DNA from: Henricia sp. BOLD:AAB3569
Lineage: Eukaryota > Echinodermata > Asteroidea > Spinulosida > Echinasteridae
Assembly: GCA_037783545.1 (NCBI GenBank)
Contig: JBBELK010000542.1
Location: 744,001-808,000 of the forward strand
Direction of reading: 5' to 3'
Length of the DNA stretch: 64,000 nucleotides
Positions 51,301-63,000 of the stretch are shown here, piece by piece. The notes beneath the pieces were generated by a model. That model saw only the letters and a list, made by a program, of their open reading frames with translations. It was not told where the DNA came from and ran no database searches. A program made the translations under genes and the position numbers. Positions within the stretch are counted from its first letter, which is position 1. Each line of letters begins with the position of its first letter.

Positions 51301-54300
51301 CCAACGGGACCGAGCGATTTTATCCGACATAAGCGAAAATCCGACTTACGAGAAGATTAAAAAACGCATAGTGATTCACTATCTACAACTACCCAACGGT
51401 CGACAGTCAAAAAAAGCATGAATTCCAACACCAAAAATGTTATTTTTACAGTACATTTTCATTTTCATACTAATAATGCAGAAAATCGTAAGCATCATTT
51501 GCCGGGCGTGATCAAACATTTGTGCCTTGAGCATCGCCATCGTCTGATCCTGGCCATGTAGTATATGTACACACGTGTACTGCTTAGCCCACCCATCTTG
51601 GCCAATGAAAAATGCAGCCTGTGATCACGTGCGTACATAGAAACTGTCGTTGATAATGTGTGCGAGTGTACGGTACATGCACAAACACACATCGTATGTA
51701 CAGTGCACAATCAAGTTCATGCAGGCGGCATTTCAAGAAGCTGCATGGGGATGGGGCAGCCGTAAAACCGGGAAATTCCTTAAGTCCCCACAGTAAACTA
51801 AAGTGAAAATAATATACGAACATGTCAACTTTTGTCAACCCGACTTAAAAGTGGTAAAACACAAAGGAATTGAACAAATGTTCTAGGTTGATGTGTCCGA
51901 GATAAGCCAAAATCCGACTTACGCGATCCGACTTAAGTGATGGTTTTTATTAGGAATAAGATACGAAATCAAACGTTCCAAGCGATTTTGTCCGAGATAA
52001 GTGAAAATCCGACATAAACGTATCCGACTTATGCAAGGATTACTGTATATGTATTTGAAAAACAAGTCAATAGTTTTCTTCAGATGTCTAGTTTATTTAA
52101 AAATTAAATGTCGTCCTCAGGACCTTTGCCAAAGGGTAAAAAACAACTGCCACAACATCCAGTTCTGAAAAGCCCATGATGTACAAGGACAGACCAATGT
52201 GCAACATTTGTATCGGTCTTTGTTACATACATATAAGTTAAAGGGAAATTTGTTCATGGTGTTTTGGAAAAAGTACATGATTTTTGTTTAACCTCCTTAT
52301 GGTAAAACAAAACAAAACATTCTCCTCAGAACTATGGATATGAGGATTTTTCCATTGGTCACCAATGATATCTCATTTTGAAGCTATGTATGCGTGCAAA
52401 AGCGTGGTTTCTAATGGGTTAAAGTTGAATTCTCATCTCTGGGGAAAAGTCTCCATGGGGCAACTTTCACCGGATGCAACAGGATCTCAAAGTAACCAGT
52501 CCCGATTTAAAAATGTCGGGCATGATTTTGTTCTTTTTCAAGAGCCATGGGCAGTGGACCGACCAAATTACATCCATGTATAAAAACGGATCCCGTGGCT
52601 AGAAACAAATTCAACCATAGGGGCGTTCGAGATGCTTACACAGTCCTTCATTTTTAAAAAAGTCAGGAGAGCCCTAAATTGCTCTCCTGAGATAATCGAG
52701 GAGAGCTAATAGCTCTCCTAATAAAAAAAAAGTTCCTTAAAATCTTTGAAAACACACTGTATATGGACTTTTGGGGAAAAATCAAATGTTTAGCCTGTTT
52801 GGGGCCGAGTCAGTATGGGGCCGAGTTTGTACACAAGGCAATGGGGGCCAAGTTAGTCTGGGGCCGAGTTTGTACACAAGGCAATGGGGGCCGAGTTGGT
52901 CTGGGGCCAAGTTTGGGGCCGAGCCAGTCTGGGACCGCAGTCGGATACCAGATGCATGTATGTCTATGCACGTATATTGCACACAAGCCGTGTTGGACAC
53001 AATGCAGACCCAAGCTGTGGCCGTGTGTTGCACGTGGCGAAATGGAAAAATGCAATGCGCAATCGTCGTTAGCATGCCGCAAGTATATTAAAAAGAGCAG
53101 AACACTGGATTGTACCGCCCGTAAACATCACTGATGCCCACCTTGGGCGACTAAGGTGCGAATTTTGTGGTCGCCAATGGCGATAAGAATTTAATCACTG
53201 GTCGCATGTGAGCATTTTTAGGCGCCAATGCGACCATTTTAGTCGCACAGTACAGCGTTGGCGTTCAGACACTTGGTCATTGATGGTCCCGTTATTTTTT
53301 GAGGAGCGCTATTTTTTACGCTCCCCGAAAATTACGGGGAGCGCGGTAGGAGCGCCTGCGCGATCGTGCTCCTTAAAAATGAAGGTCTGCTTACACCATG
53401 TAACACCATGTAACACCAACTTACACCAGAGCGTTCTTTTAGCCATTATGTGATACACGAGTCTGCCCCGGTGGCAGCCACCACTATCCGACATCGCGAG
53501 CGGGTTTGTGGTGTAAAGCCCGGTGTAATGACGTCAACTAGTAACTGTGAGCGGTAAAACATGGCGGACAGCGAGTACGAAGAAAAACACAGATTTATGT
53601 GTGATTTAAAATAGGAGGGAATATGGCTGTAAATACATTTTACTCAATCAGTAGATGTCTGTGAGCATTGATAAAGTTTATTGCGGTACTGTAGGGAAAC
53701 TATTTTTGCGGCAACAACCTTTGACCTGTGTTCCCAGAATGCAAAGCAAAACCCCTTGTCGTTCTTCTGGGGGCTTCCCCCGGTGTAAACCCCCTGTTAC
53801 ACGGTGTAAGCATCTCGAATGCCCCTCATGGTTTTTCACAAATGTTGAGAATTTTTCATTTGTACCGGAAGGTACTACTTGGTTACAGGTACTACTTGAC
53901 TCCATTTTCTAAAATTGCTAACACCGCCAATGTCGCCAACATTCTTTGTACCTGAATACAGTGGTTTGTCAGATGGCTTGTGATGTTCTTAAGATCCTCT
54001 GCAATGTACGGCTCTGATGAGGTCCTTAAAACTCCCTCTCGCATGAGAAATATATTGTATTCGTGATCAAGCAGCACCCAGCACCTGTATGTAATGAACA
54101 AAATGGATCATATTTAATGCAACCATGGATTACAGTTTGCTACATGTATACTTCGGCATTTTGAGTGCACAAGCAATGCTTTGGGGTTTTCAGAAAGTCT
54201 GAAGATTTAAAGGTCACGAAGGGCCGCAGTGACGGAAAAAGGGAGAGATTGGCATTTTTATATTAATAGGGCATCTTAAATGGTTTTGAATTCAATCCAA

Positions 54301-57300
54301 GTAAATTTACCCCCCGCCAAAAAAATGATCCATACATGTACAGAGTGCATTCTTTGAATACATTATTCAGTATAACCCACACATCGTGGCATATAGACCG
54401 TATCAAATAGCCGCCATTTCGTGGGGCACCTTTTGTTACTTAAACCGTTCAACAATATGTGCAACCATGCATGTCCTCAAGGAACAAAGAAACTGCCCCA
54501 CGAAATGGCGGCTCTTTGATACGGTCTATACACTCACACTACACGTTGCACAGGAGAAGTATGCAGGGCAGTAGAGACGCATGGTTGGTTGACATGAGTT
54601 ATCCTCTTGAACTACACGTTATGTGCTAAAAGTGAGCACGGTCATTGCACGCTAATCCCAGACAGCAGGGATCACCACTACGCCCTCACGCAGTGAACAC
54701 TGACCAACCCAATCAGGGCGCTGTTCAAAACAGATGCATGCAGCTGTCTGTGGCTTTTATGAGACGTGGATTAGGTCGCCTATGTGATAGTTATGCATGA
54801 TAAGTGAACGATAATGACACCAGCCATACTTCCGAAATGTATTTAGAGTGGAAAATGGATGATTTTTGTCTGGGCAGCTTAGTTTTGTGTCTGGGGGGCA
54901 AACTTTTGTCTGGGTGCTAACGACATCTCTGATGATTTAAAACAACCAGTGGAGAACCCTAGTGAGCAATATGACAGCAGGGGTGGAATGTGGTCTGAGA
55001 ACAGTAAACAAATCAGAAGGACCACTAGATCCGTCAAAGACGCCGGTCTGATGGACCAGTGAAAACATGTACTCACTCATGGAAACATTCTCCGATGCCT
55101 AATCCACAGTAAACAGTTCTTACTCAATGTGAAGAATTCCTGGTTACCACAAACAATTCCTGATCGCTTTAGACATTTTCATATAACTACATTTGTTTCT
55201 CCGATCTCTCCAGACATGCCCCAGTGTCGTTTCAAAAAGCAATCCCATCCATCCTGCACTCAATGACCTTAAAGATAGTATACATGATTGGTAAACTGTT
55301 ACAAATAGCTTTATCCCCAGTGTGATTAAAGATATGCATGATTAAAACCGACCTGAGCAAAAACCAGCTCCGTACTTCGTCTAACTTTTGAGAAAAGTCA
55401 AAAAAAGGGTTTGCAGTCATTTCGCCCCAAAACCACTTCGCCCTGAACCACGGCCTGTGCACGAAGTAATTTGGGGCGAAATGGCACTTGGGCGAAATGG
55501 TTTTGGGGCGTATTGAATTTTCGTCTCACGAGACGAAAACTAATTGTTTTACTAATTTCTCAAAAGCTATAACTTCAGACAAAACCATTTCAGGTGAAGT
55601 TTTCTACGGTTATCTGTGAACATTTCTGATTTTCGAGATTACCAATGATGTATACTGCCTTTAAACCAGAAAGTGTTGTATCTTGGTGCCATTTTGAAAA
55701 GCACTGGTGGACCACCACATTTTCAGCAGGACCAGTGGAGTTCTCTAATCTACTGGTCCTTCTGACCAGCGTGAAATTCAGGTTAATTTCGACCCCTGTG
55801 ACAGTTGGTAAGTTCGGATGAGAATTTATTCTGGCACAACTACAACACTACTAGAAAGCCCACTAGCAGTCTTTTCATACCGGATGTCAAATTTTCTACC
55901 TCCTTCCAACAGAAATGGCTCCTCAATGTACTTTTGCACAATATGGGCCTGGGTGCAACTGTCCACAAACTTCACCAACTCTGCAGGGTCGTCTGCTAAC
56001 AGAATTCCTTCACCTGTCCAAGGAAAGATTTAAAAAATAGCATTTGCTGTAGAGAGACACTAAGAATCTATTCTTCGATGAATTTGACAGAAATGTCCAT
56101 GTCCCATTATTTCCAGTAACAAAGTCTGCAGCATTTCGTTTGTTAAATATGTGTTTGAGTTCAGGCACGAATTGAAAAATTTACCATTACCAGTGCCATT
56201 ACTAATGTTGGTAAGATTTTACTTTAGTACCTGCATGGTATTTCCCTAATTACAGCTTACGACCAAAAAGTGAAACTGATGAGAAATGAGGATTTTAGAG
56301 TAAAAAAATGTAAATTGAAGACACAAAACAAAATTTTGCTATCACTTTGTCTATCTATCCTCGGTCGTACTATAATACGTGGCTGCGTTCGGGCGTGTAC
56401 TCATGTTAACACGAGTATATACTCCTGCGCGCACAAACGGCAAGATTAACGACACTCGGGTCAATGAGAGTATGCTCTCGCTACTCCCAGACAACTGGGG
56501 AGTGTGCTCTTACTCCTGACGAGTGCCATGTGATTTGTACGAAGATGGCGGTATATGGGTGGGATTTTTGGTGAATTTGCTCACCGTGTCAACTGGATAA
56601 CTGAAACAACAACTCACTAAGGTTTGTTTTAGACGACATTAAAGGTTCTCACTACTTACGGTCTGTATTTTCTTCAGTTTCTTGTGAGCAGTGAAACAGC
56701 GTTTTTTGTGCAGTCGTGGTAAGAGACGGCTATCTTGACTGATGTCCATTCGCTCATGCGGACTGCAGACTTGCCGTTCGCGTAATGTGACCCGAGTGCA
56801 ATGCGCACGCATTAACTCCAGAGTAGCGAGTCAACTGCACACCTGAACGCAGCCCAAGAGTACAAGGTCAACTACTCAATTACTTCTTAAATGCATTTAC
56901 GTTGATGATCTTGAAAATGCAGGATTTCCTCCAGTGTTTTGGATCCAACATGCAACACTAGCAGTCCAAACAATGAAGTAAGCTCTATGCAATCAAAACC
57001 TACGTTTGGGCTATTGGGCTTGAGCGAAGCACTGCACAAATGTGCAGACTGCCATTTTGGGAGTCAAATTTAAGGTATCTCATTGGTGTTTTGCTGTGCG
57101 TCTGCATTTGAAAAGGCACAACACATGCTTAATGCATTGCAACGTGTTTTTACTTTACTCCCAAAACACAGAAAATGCACGTGATCTGCACAAGCTCAAA
57201 AGGTACACACTGTGAAAGTTATGGTGAAAACGAGGGCATTATCTTGTACTGCAAACTACATGTATAACACATGTGGACAAATCAAAAAGGTCTGCAGACC

Positions 57301-57907
57301 AGTTTGTCCAGCTGGCTAGTAACCAAAAATGTGACTTTATGAAAACTGGGTATGAATTTCGTTTACTGGTCGCCACTGAGATGGCGTGCGTTAAGTACAT
57401 GGCAAAAAGGCAAAAAAAAGTACTTTCAAGGAAATTGTTGAATGTTTTTCACTCCTAAATTCACTTCCCTTTAATATTAATATGTTTGGGTGGTTATCGA
57501 GTCATAAGGAGAATAATAAGTGGCGACCAATAAACAGAATTCTTTCCGAAAACTGTAGTGTGCACATTATAACCCCTTTTTACCTTTTGCTCCGGACGAT
57601 GACTTGGCAATCCAGACGTTTCCCTCTCCACACCTCTTAATCTCCTCCCATTGTTGATAAAACTCATCCCTGTCATCCAATCGTTGCTTGTCTGTCCGTA
57701 ATTTCTCTATCCAATCACGGCAGCCGTTGTTATTGGTGTCGGATGCAAGGGAGTTGCTGATTGGTCGAATCACAAATGATTTGGGCAGCCAGTCTACACT
57801 ACCAGACAAGGATGGGGATTTTAGCAGAGATACCAGTTTTGTTTTGCGGCAAAGGTTTGAAGATCCTCGGTAGTAATTCACCAGCTGTTTTAGGCCTGGT
57901 TCATGTC
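48180..57907 (-). CDS. TTL: Tubulin-tyrosine ligase (seven of about eight coding exons)
   Basis: TTL re-attaches the C-terminal tyrosine of detyrosinated alpha-tubulin, using ATP, in the cytosol. Seven minus-strand exons (57584-57907, 55881-56013, 53952-54084, 51052-51119, 50457-50550, 49260-49378, 48180-48318) total 1010 nt including the stop. They join without any frame conflict and encode about 335 residues, against about 377 for the vertebrate enzyme. ATP-grasp landmarks are intact: [42 protein letters not shown]. The C-terminus SFEKL closely matches the vertebrate end. No stop or frameshift is seen. The first coding exon must end in G (phase 1), and I did not find it up to 64000. Introns hold at least nine mobile elements. 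Confidence 0.93.
48469..48606. mobile_element. 138-bp MITE in the last TTL intron
   Basis: Arms of about 55 bp: GGAATCGATTTCACAAAGAC ... CCAATCCATCGCAAC and an inverted counterpart ending TTTGTGAAATCAACCCC, with about 85 percent identity by eye. Confidence 0.75.
48911..49120 (+). repeat. tRNA-Leu-derived SINE with A-rich tail
   Basis: A box TGGCCGAGCGG and B box GGTTCGATTCC are in tRNA-Leu spacing, and the anticodon-arm remnant GAACTTAAGTTC shows a UAA anticodon. A conserved body (CCTTGAGCAAGGCACTCAAC) and an AAATAAATAAAAAT-type tail follow. It lies antisense to TTL in the last intron. The long body and tail show it is a SINE, not a tRNA gene. Confidence 0.8.
49260..49378 (-). CDS. TTL: TTL exon with the EVNGAPAC motif
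   Basis: Acceptor TATATCCAG, then [20 protein letters not shown], then [19 protein letters not shown], donor TC|gtgagt. The Glu and Asn of EVN are the metal-ATP ligands of the ATP-grasp fold. Confidence 0.95.
49468..49914 (+). mobile_element. MITE family B, copy 4 (complete)
   Basis: The longest and best copy: AATGCATAGTTCCGA at the left and TCGGAACTATGCATT at the right are perfect 15-bp complements. It sits in a TTL intron, 89 bp upstream (in the gene sense) of the exon at 49260. Confidence 0.9.
50177..50329. mobile_element. 153-bp MITE (GACCAG...CTGGTC)
   Basis: GACCAGATCTGCATTCGAAA, then CACGCGAACATTGC at the left pair with GCAACGTTCGCGTG, then TTTGGAATGCAGCCCTGGTC at the right. It lies in the TTL intron before the exon at 50457. 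Confidence 0.8.
50457..50550 (-). CDS. TTL: TTL exon ([18 protein letters not shown])
   Basis: Acceptor TCCCGCTAG, then [20 protein letters not shown], then [11 protein letters not shown], donor GAG|gtaggc. The 94-bp length fits the phases on both sides. Confidence 0.9.
50824..50956. mobile_element. Palindromic TTAA-flanked MITE, family A, copy 3
   Basis: AGGCAGAGGCTCGTCAGCAA and its near complement bound a 133-bp palindrome with TTAA at 50820-50823 and 50957-50960. It lies 95 bp from a TTL exon. Confidence 0.9.
51052..51119 (-). CDS. TTL: TTL exon ([17 protein letters not shown])
   Basis: Acceptor TTTAACTCAAG, then [20 protein letters not shown], then FN and a split R codon (AG|A), donor gtagat. 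Confidence 0.93.
51277..52045. mobile_element. Pogo/Tigger-type non-autonomous element
   Basis: CAGTAAACCGCGGATAAGTC at the left and GCATAAGTCGGA-type complement ending GGATTACTG at the right are terminal repeats flanked by TA. Internal words such as GGGACCGAGCGATTTTATCC are typical of pogo/Tigger ends. The interior is non-coding. It lies in a TTL intron. Confidence 0.85.
52619..53826. mobile_element. 1.2-kb non-autonomous DNA transposon with CAT duplication
   Basis: AGGGGCGTTCGAGATGCTTA and GTAAGCATCTCGAATGCCCCT are terminal repeats with one mismatch. CAT lies outside both ends (52616-52618 and 53827-53829). GTGTTACA/TGTAACAC-type words recur near the right end. No transposase is recognised. 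It lies in a TTL intron, 125 bp from an exon. Confidence 0.8.
52801..52935. repeat. 47-bp tandem repeat (GGGGCCGAGTT...)
   Basis: The unit CTGGGGCCGAGTTTGTACAC, then AAGGCAATGGGGGCC occurs about 2.5 times, followed by shorter GGGGCC(G/A)AGTT units. The ORFs through it on both strands are artefacts. Confidence 0.85.
53952..54084 (-). CDS. TTL: TTL exon ([20 protein letters not shown])
   Basis: Acceptor TTACATACAG, then [20 protein letters not shown], then TSSEPY ... SHLTNHCIQ, donor CAG|gtacaa. The LTNHCIQ motif is characteristic of the TTL family. Confidence 0.95.
54394..54528. mobile_element. 135-bp MITE with TA duplication
   Basis: TAGACCGTATCAAATAGCCG, continuing CCATTTCGTGGGGCA, is matched by its complement at the right end with one mismatch. 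TA flanks both sides. A Tc1/mariner-type MITE is likely. TTL intron. Confidence 0.85.
54979..55800. mobile_element. Possible old DNA element (CAGGGGTGGAA ends)
   Basis: CAGGGGTGGAA and, further in, TCAGAAGGACCA(C/G)TAGAT at the left correspond to an inverted set near 55745-55800. The match is diverged and the interior is non-coding. Confidence 0.35.
55881..56013 (-). CDS. TTL: TTL exon ([19 protein letters not shown])
   Basis: Acceptor CCTTGGACAG, then [20 protein letters not shown], then [16 protein letters not shown] and GGRKFDI, donor CG|gtatga. It joins the upstream exon as AAAG|GTGAA (K-G-E-G). Confidence 0.95.
56391..56854. mobile_element. 464-bp MITE (GGCTGCGTTC ends)
   Basis: GGCTGCGTTCGGGCGTGTAC at the left and CTGCACACCTGAACGCAGCC at the right are imperfect complements. 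GAGTA/TACTC words are abundant inside. No ORF. TTL intron. Confidence 0.7.
57584..57907 (-). CDS. TTL: TTL second coding exon (longest, 324 bp)
   Basis: Acceptor CGCCAACAATAG, then [20 protein letters not shown], then [20 protein letters not shown], then LPKSFVIRP, and finally [16 protein letters not shown] at the donor AAAG|gtaaaa. The variable middle ([20 protein letters not shown]) corresponds to the poorly conserved loop of the family. Confidence 0.95.
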
Positions 57908-58049
57908 CTATTGTTGGCGGAAAGAAAATGAAAAACTCTGTTCGAAAGAATAGACCCATCCAGTAAGCTCGGCCATTTTGGAATTGACCAATCACAACCT
58001 CAGGTTCAGGTAGCCAAAAAGTAGATCGCCATTTTGGCTACCCGAGTCT

Positions 58050-60097
58050 TCAAAATTTTGTGCACAGAGCTACGGCGAAATGCAGCACGAGTGACGCATA
58101 AGCATAATTTTATCAGCGCAGAGGACCCTAGCAGGTTTAAAATGGATTGTTTATGACTATCCAAACCTACTTTTAATCCCTTTATAAATGTGTTTTTGTG
58201 TAAACGGGAAAACTCCCAAAAAATTAGCTTGTCGTTTTGCTACGTTTTTTTTCAATCGCGCGCATTACGCGTAATGCAGGCGTGTTGTACATGCACGCAC
58301 ACGACTGGCTACTGAAGTGCACATTTTGTTTTCGAGCGTGCAGTTTCTGTGTGCGTGTTTCAATACGCGCTGACCAGGCCGCGGACGCTGACGCACGGCA
58401 CGGCCACGCGACTCTACTGCACACCTGCCTCACATGTGTGGCATGTTGCTCGGCAATTTCTAAATGGGCAGAGCTTACTTGATCGGTCTATTTAGCACCT
58501 TACCATCACTTAATCCTTTGCATACGGCATTGTTTATTGTCACATGTTTGTGTACCACATATATGGGCAAATGTGTGGAAACACTACAAGGTCAGTGGTC
58601 AAGTAAACTTGACATTGGTGTAAGAAGGGGGGGGGGGGTGGGGGTTAAACCTTACGAAAAGTTGTCAAGTTTTCCCCGCACAATGCATGTCAAACGATAG
58701 ACAGACCTTCGCGAATAACTCAGACAACGGGTGCTTTGAAAATACAGTTTCAGAAGCCGTAAATCACACTATTTGTTGCCTTAGGGACCGTCCATAAAGT
58801 ACATATGCTAACATGTGAAATAGAACCTCCCTCCCATGCATGGCATACGCAGTGGCTCTAAAACTTTGGGCCTCATTCATTATAATATCAAGCCAGCATT
58901 ATAATTTGACCATACACAGTATTTGTGGCAAGGCAATTTCGGCCCTGGGTCACACCGCCCCAGGACAAGTACAGCCAAAACGGCTATAAATCACTTCCTA
59001 GCCTGGTTCTTGCCTCTGAAACCACAAACCAGGGGTTTGCCTACATGTGGCAGTATTAAGGCTTTATCCCAGGCTATCTCACTACTGGCCAGCTCAGGAC
59101 CCACAGGGTCCGTGGCTAATGACTTTACCAGATGTTGGTTCTCAGAACCTACAGAGAGGGTCATTGTCTCAAGCCTAACTTGGGGGAATGGGGGAGCAGG
59201 GTGTCTCAGTATGGTCAATGTATACAAACTACATGTACTGGCTTGTCAGTCCAAAGTGAATTTCACTCAAAATTGACTGGAATTTACAGGTCAACACTGG
59301 ACCAATAAAAACAAAATCTAGTTCATTGATAACCAAAGATTTCATAATATACATTGAACACGGATTTCGGTGAATTTATTATTGGAATCAATAGCTTATC
59401 TTCCCACTGACACTTCCGTTGCAAATGTTGCATTTCTGAGATAAATAAATGATAAAATTACTGCATAAAGTAATGCACAAAATGACGTGGCGAGCGGTCT
59501 GTGCGTCAACAGAGGGCGCTGCGCGCGCGTGTGAATTGCTATCTTGTGCACTAACTGAAGGCAATTTTTGAAGAAGAAAACATGATTTTTCTACAGAAAA
59601 GCAACATTTGCGACAAAAGTGCAAGTGGGAAGTAAATCTTAAAATTACATTATGTGTTGATTCCAGGAGGTAATTTCCTAAAAATCTTTGTTCAATGTAT
59701 ACGAAAAAAATACCGGAAAAAACACAGAAGTTACAGAAAAACAAAATTAACTTTTAGCAAAAGTCAAAATTCATTAATCAACTTATAACCCAATTTGGAC
59801 CTTACAAAAATTGACTGTTTTTGGTCAAAACAATGCAAAGCATTTAAAGCTTACAGTTACATGTTAATCATCTAAAAATAACCTCAAAATAAGGAAATTT
59901 TCCTACCTGAAATGAAGGAGACACGAAAGAGTGGTGGTCGGAATTGATGTTGTAACAGCACTGAAGAATGCTGGGCAACACCAAACCCACCACCACAACT
60001 TCATGGCTCAATGGCTAGTCCACTTTCTGGGAGGGGTGATAAGTTATTGCGAATTCTTAAGATTAGGCTCTACCGGACCAGTCAATGGAACTGTTAT
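58050..60097. other. No supported gene upstream of TTL exon 2
   Basis: This should hold part of TTL intron 1 or the promoter. I searched the minus strand for the first exon (an N-L-M-L-G-E type motif before GR(L)G) and did not find it. A GTAGCCAAAA / TTTTGGCTAC hairpin lies near 58011-58044 and a 13-base G-run near 58627. A donor-like TTTCAG|gtagga occurs on the minus strand near 59910, but no coding frame could be defended. Confidence 0.4.
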
Positions 60098-63000
60098 GGG
60101 TCATTCCGTGTGATCACCTAGAGGTTGTCAGGGGTCCGACTCGGATTTGGACAAAACTTTTTCTAAAAATACTTCAACCTATGTCATGAACATGTACAAA
60201 ATTTTAGAGGCCAACTCCAACTCATTACTGAGATATGACCTCCAGAAAATGCCTACCCTACCCACTTTTTCCCAATCGTAGCCATGCCATTGAAGTTTTT
60301 TACATTTTTGGAGGCCTGTAGCTCAAAAATGCTTGGGAATTTTTACCTGAAAATTGATATACACATACATTGGCATCCAATCTGCATGATTCTGTTATCA
60401 AAAGTACGGTACCACGTTTCGTTTTCGAGATGTCGCTCCCCGAAAACTCAAATTTTTGATTATCGTCGTAACTTTATTTCATTTTTGGCTCCCCATGGTG
60501 CCCACATGGATGGTCGGATTGACTTCATATTTTATATGCATACACACTAGGCACATGGGTTTGCTTCACATCAAGGACAAAGCAATTCCACCCTTTTTAG
60601 GGGCGTGGTCAAGGTTTAAAAGTAGGTCCGCAAAGAAAAATGGCAAAATGAGCCTCCTCTTCTGAGGGGTGGTTCCCCCGATAGGTCACTACCCAAGTGA
60701 TTGAAACTTACATATCTTAAAATACTGTATCTAATCTACCTTTGGTATAAAATTTGGTTTGGTATCTTTTTTCCTTCATGGTTTTTTGATTTTTTGTAAA
60801 AGGTCAATATATTGCTCAAAAACGCTAGTTTTAATTGCATTATACATGTATACAGTGTACAACATGTTACTATGAGAGCAGTCTAATATGTCATATTTAA
60901 TACCTGTTCAATTCTACAGGTTGTCAGTTCAAATCCAGGTGATGGCAATGTGGGTGTGCCCTTGGGCAAGACGCTTTGCTATGGACTACCTGTCTTCACC
61001 GGGAGCAAATGGATACATGTACCTACATGTACATGTATGAGAGTGAAAGTGTTCTGTGTTTGATTGTTGGGCTCTCATCATGAGAGTCTAACAGGCAACC
61101 AGTGCTATACATGTACATGTATGCTCTCCAGTGAGCCCAGTAACCAGGGGTAATCATGTGGGCACCTTGCTTATACATGTAGTAGATTTGTGTGCGAACT
61201 ATAATATGTTATTGGGGCACGACAACTGAGTGGTGTACTGTAACAGACTGATGAATCCAAGATTTTGGTGAAATCCACAGGTTGGTGGCTAGAATCCCGG
61301 TCTCTGTGGTACCTGTACCTGGAAGGGTACATGTAGTAAAAAGTGTTTCATTACCTTAAGTTTTACCTTGGAAAGATGCATTTTTCGTGAGAGAGTTTTG
61401 GATTATGCTTTGATTATGTAATGAGCTTTGTGTGCATATTGTTCATCAGACTGGTCATAGGGGGGAGGGTGGTCTCTCTGTATGCCATGTGCATTCTAAC
61501 AAAAAAACACAAAGAAATTTTTTTAAAAAGACGACAAAAGATAAGGCCCTCTGGTGCTGACACATAAAATATCCCCACCCCCTATAGACTGTTAGTCTTG
61601 TTTCAGGTCACACTTCCGGAGACCTGTCGGGAATGGCATTATGGGGTTTTAACTTTGTGACGATATCCTGTGATTTTTCATCTCCTTTGATTTTTCACCG
61701 GAAATCGCAAAGACCGTATAAATCCGAATTGAGTACTTTTGAAAACGGCCATAATGCACTGAATTCGCGGCTACTACACTGCGGCAAAATGTTTGCACCA
61801 GTTGCAGACTACCAGCGACGCGGTGTCATGGCGGTATGGTTTTTCTATTACGTGTAGGGTTACCAGTTTGTCAGACACAGAAATATTTAAAATTTTATTA
61901 ACTTTTTGCTCAATCAACATTTCGCACAGGTGATAAATGAGATTTTAAGGATTTTTATAGTGGACCCCGAATCGGTAATTTTGAGGCGGTGTCAAAATGG
62001 TAACAAAACTGTCCCAACATGTGATATAATTTCTATCTAAGGTCTCCGGAAGTCAACGAGTCTCGCAGAGTCCCGCTCGTTCTCGAGGTCAACTTACACG
62101 GTCTATTGTGGGTGCACGTGCCCACTTTTGAAGGCATACAGAATTCATCCCGCATACAGGGTGCACCCCACCACTCAGTTGTCGTGTCCCAATAACATAT
62201 TATAGTATGCACACAAATCTACTAAAAAAGCAAGGTGCCCACATTATTACCCCTGGTCTCTGGGCTCACTGGAGAGCATACATGTACAGCCCTGGTTGCC
62301 TGTTGGACTCTCATGATGAGAGCCGAACAATCAAAAACAGAACACTTTCACTCTCATACATGTACATGTACATGTAGGTATCCATTTGCTCCCGGTGAAA
62401 CCAGATAGTCCATAGCAAAGTGTCTTGCCCAAGGGCACACTCACATTGCCATCACCTGGATTCGAACTGACAACCTGTAGAATTGAACAGGTATTAAATA
62501 CGACATATTAGACTGCTCTCCTTTTAATAGTAACAGGTTGTATACTATGTATAATCCAATTAAAACTAGCGTTATTGAGCAAAATATTGACCTTTTACAA
62601 AAATTCAAAAAACCTTGAAGGAAAAAAGATACCAAACCAAATTTTATACCAAAGGTAGATTGGATACAGTATTTTAAGATATGTAAGTTTCAATCGCTTG
62701 GGTAGTGACCTTTCGGGGGAACCACCCCTCAGAAGATGAGGCTCATTTTGCCATTTTTCTTTGCGGACCCACTTTTAAACCTTGACCACGCCCCCAAAAA
62801 GGGTGGAATTGCTTTGTCCTTGATGTGAAGCAAACCCATGTGCCTAGTGTGTGTGCATATAAAATATGAAGTCAATCCGACCATCCATGTGGGCACCATG
62901 GGGAGCCAAAAATGAAATAAAGTTACCACGATAATCAAAAATTAGAGTTTTCGGGGAGCGACATCTCGAAAACGAAACGTGGTACCGTACTTTTGATAAC

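Noticed and set aside
52763-53134. ORFs over the GGGGCCGAGTT repeat on both strands
   Set aside because: They are composition artefacts of a 47-bp tandem repeat.
57908-57995. Start of TTL at the upstream end of the exon 2 open frame
   Set aside because: The reading before GHEPG (FFRTEFFIFFPPT) is a pyrimidine-rich acceptor tract and unlike the TTL N-terminus, so it is intron.
60284-60550. 88-codon ORF conserved in both arms as a real gene
   Set aside because: The arms are near-identical throughout, including non-coding parts, so conservation is not evidence of coding.
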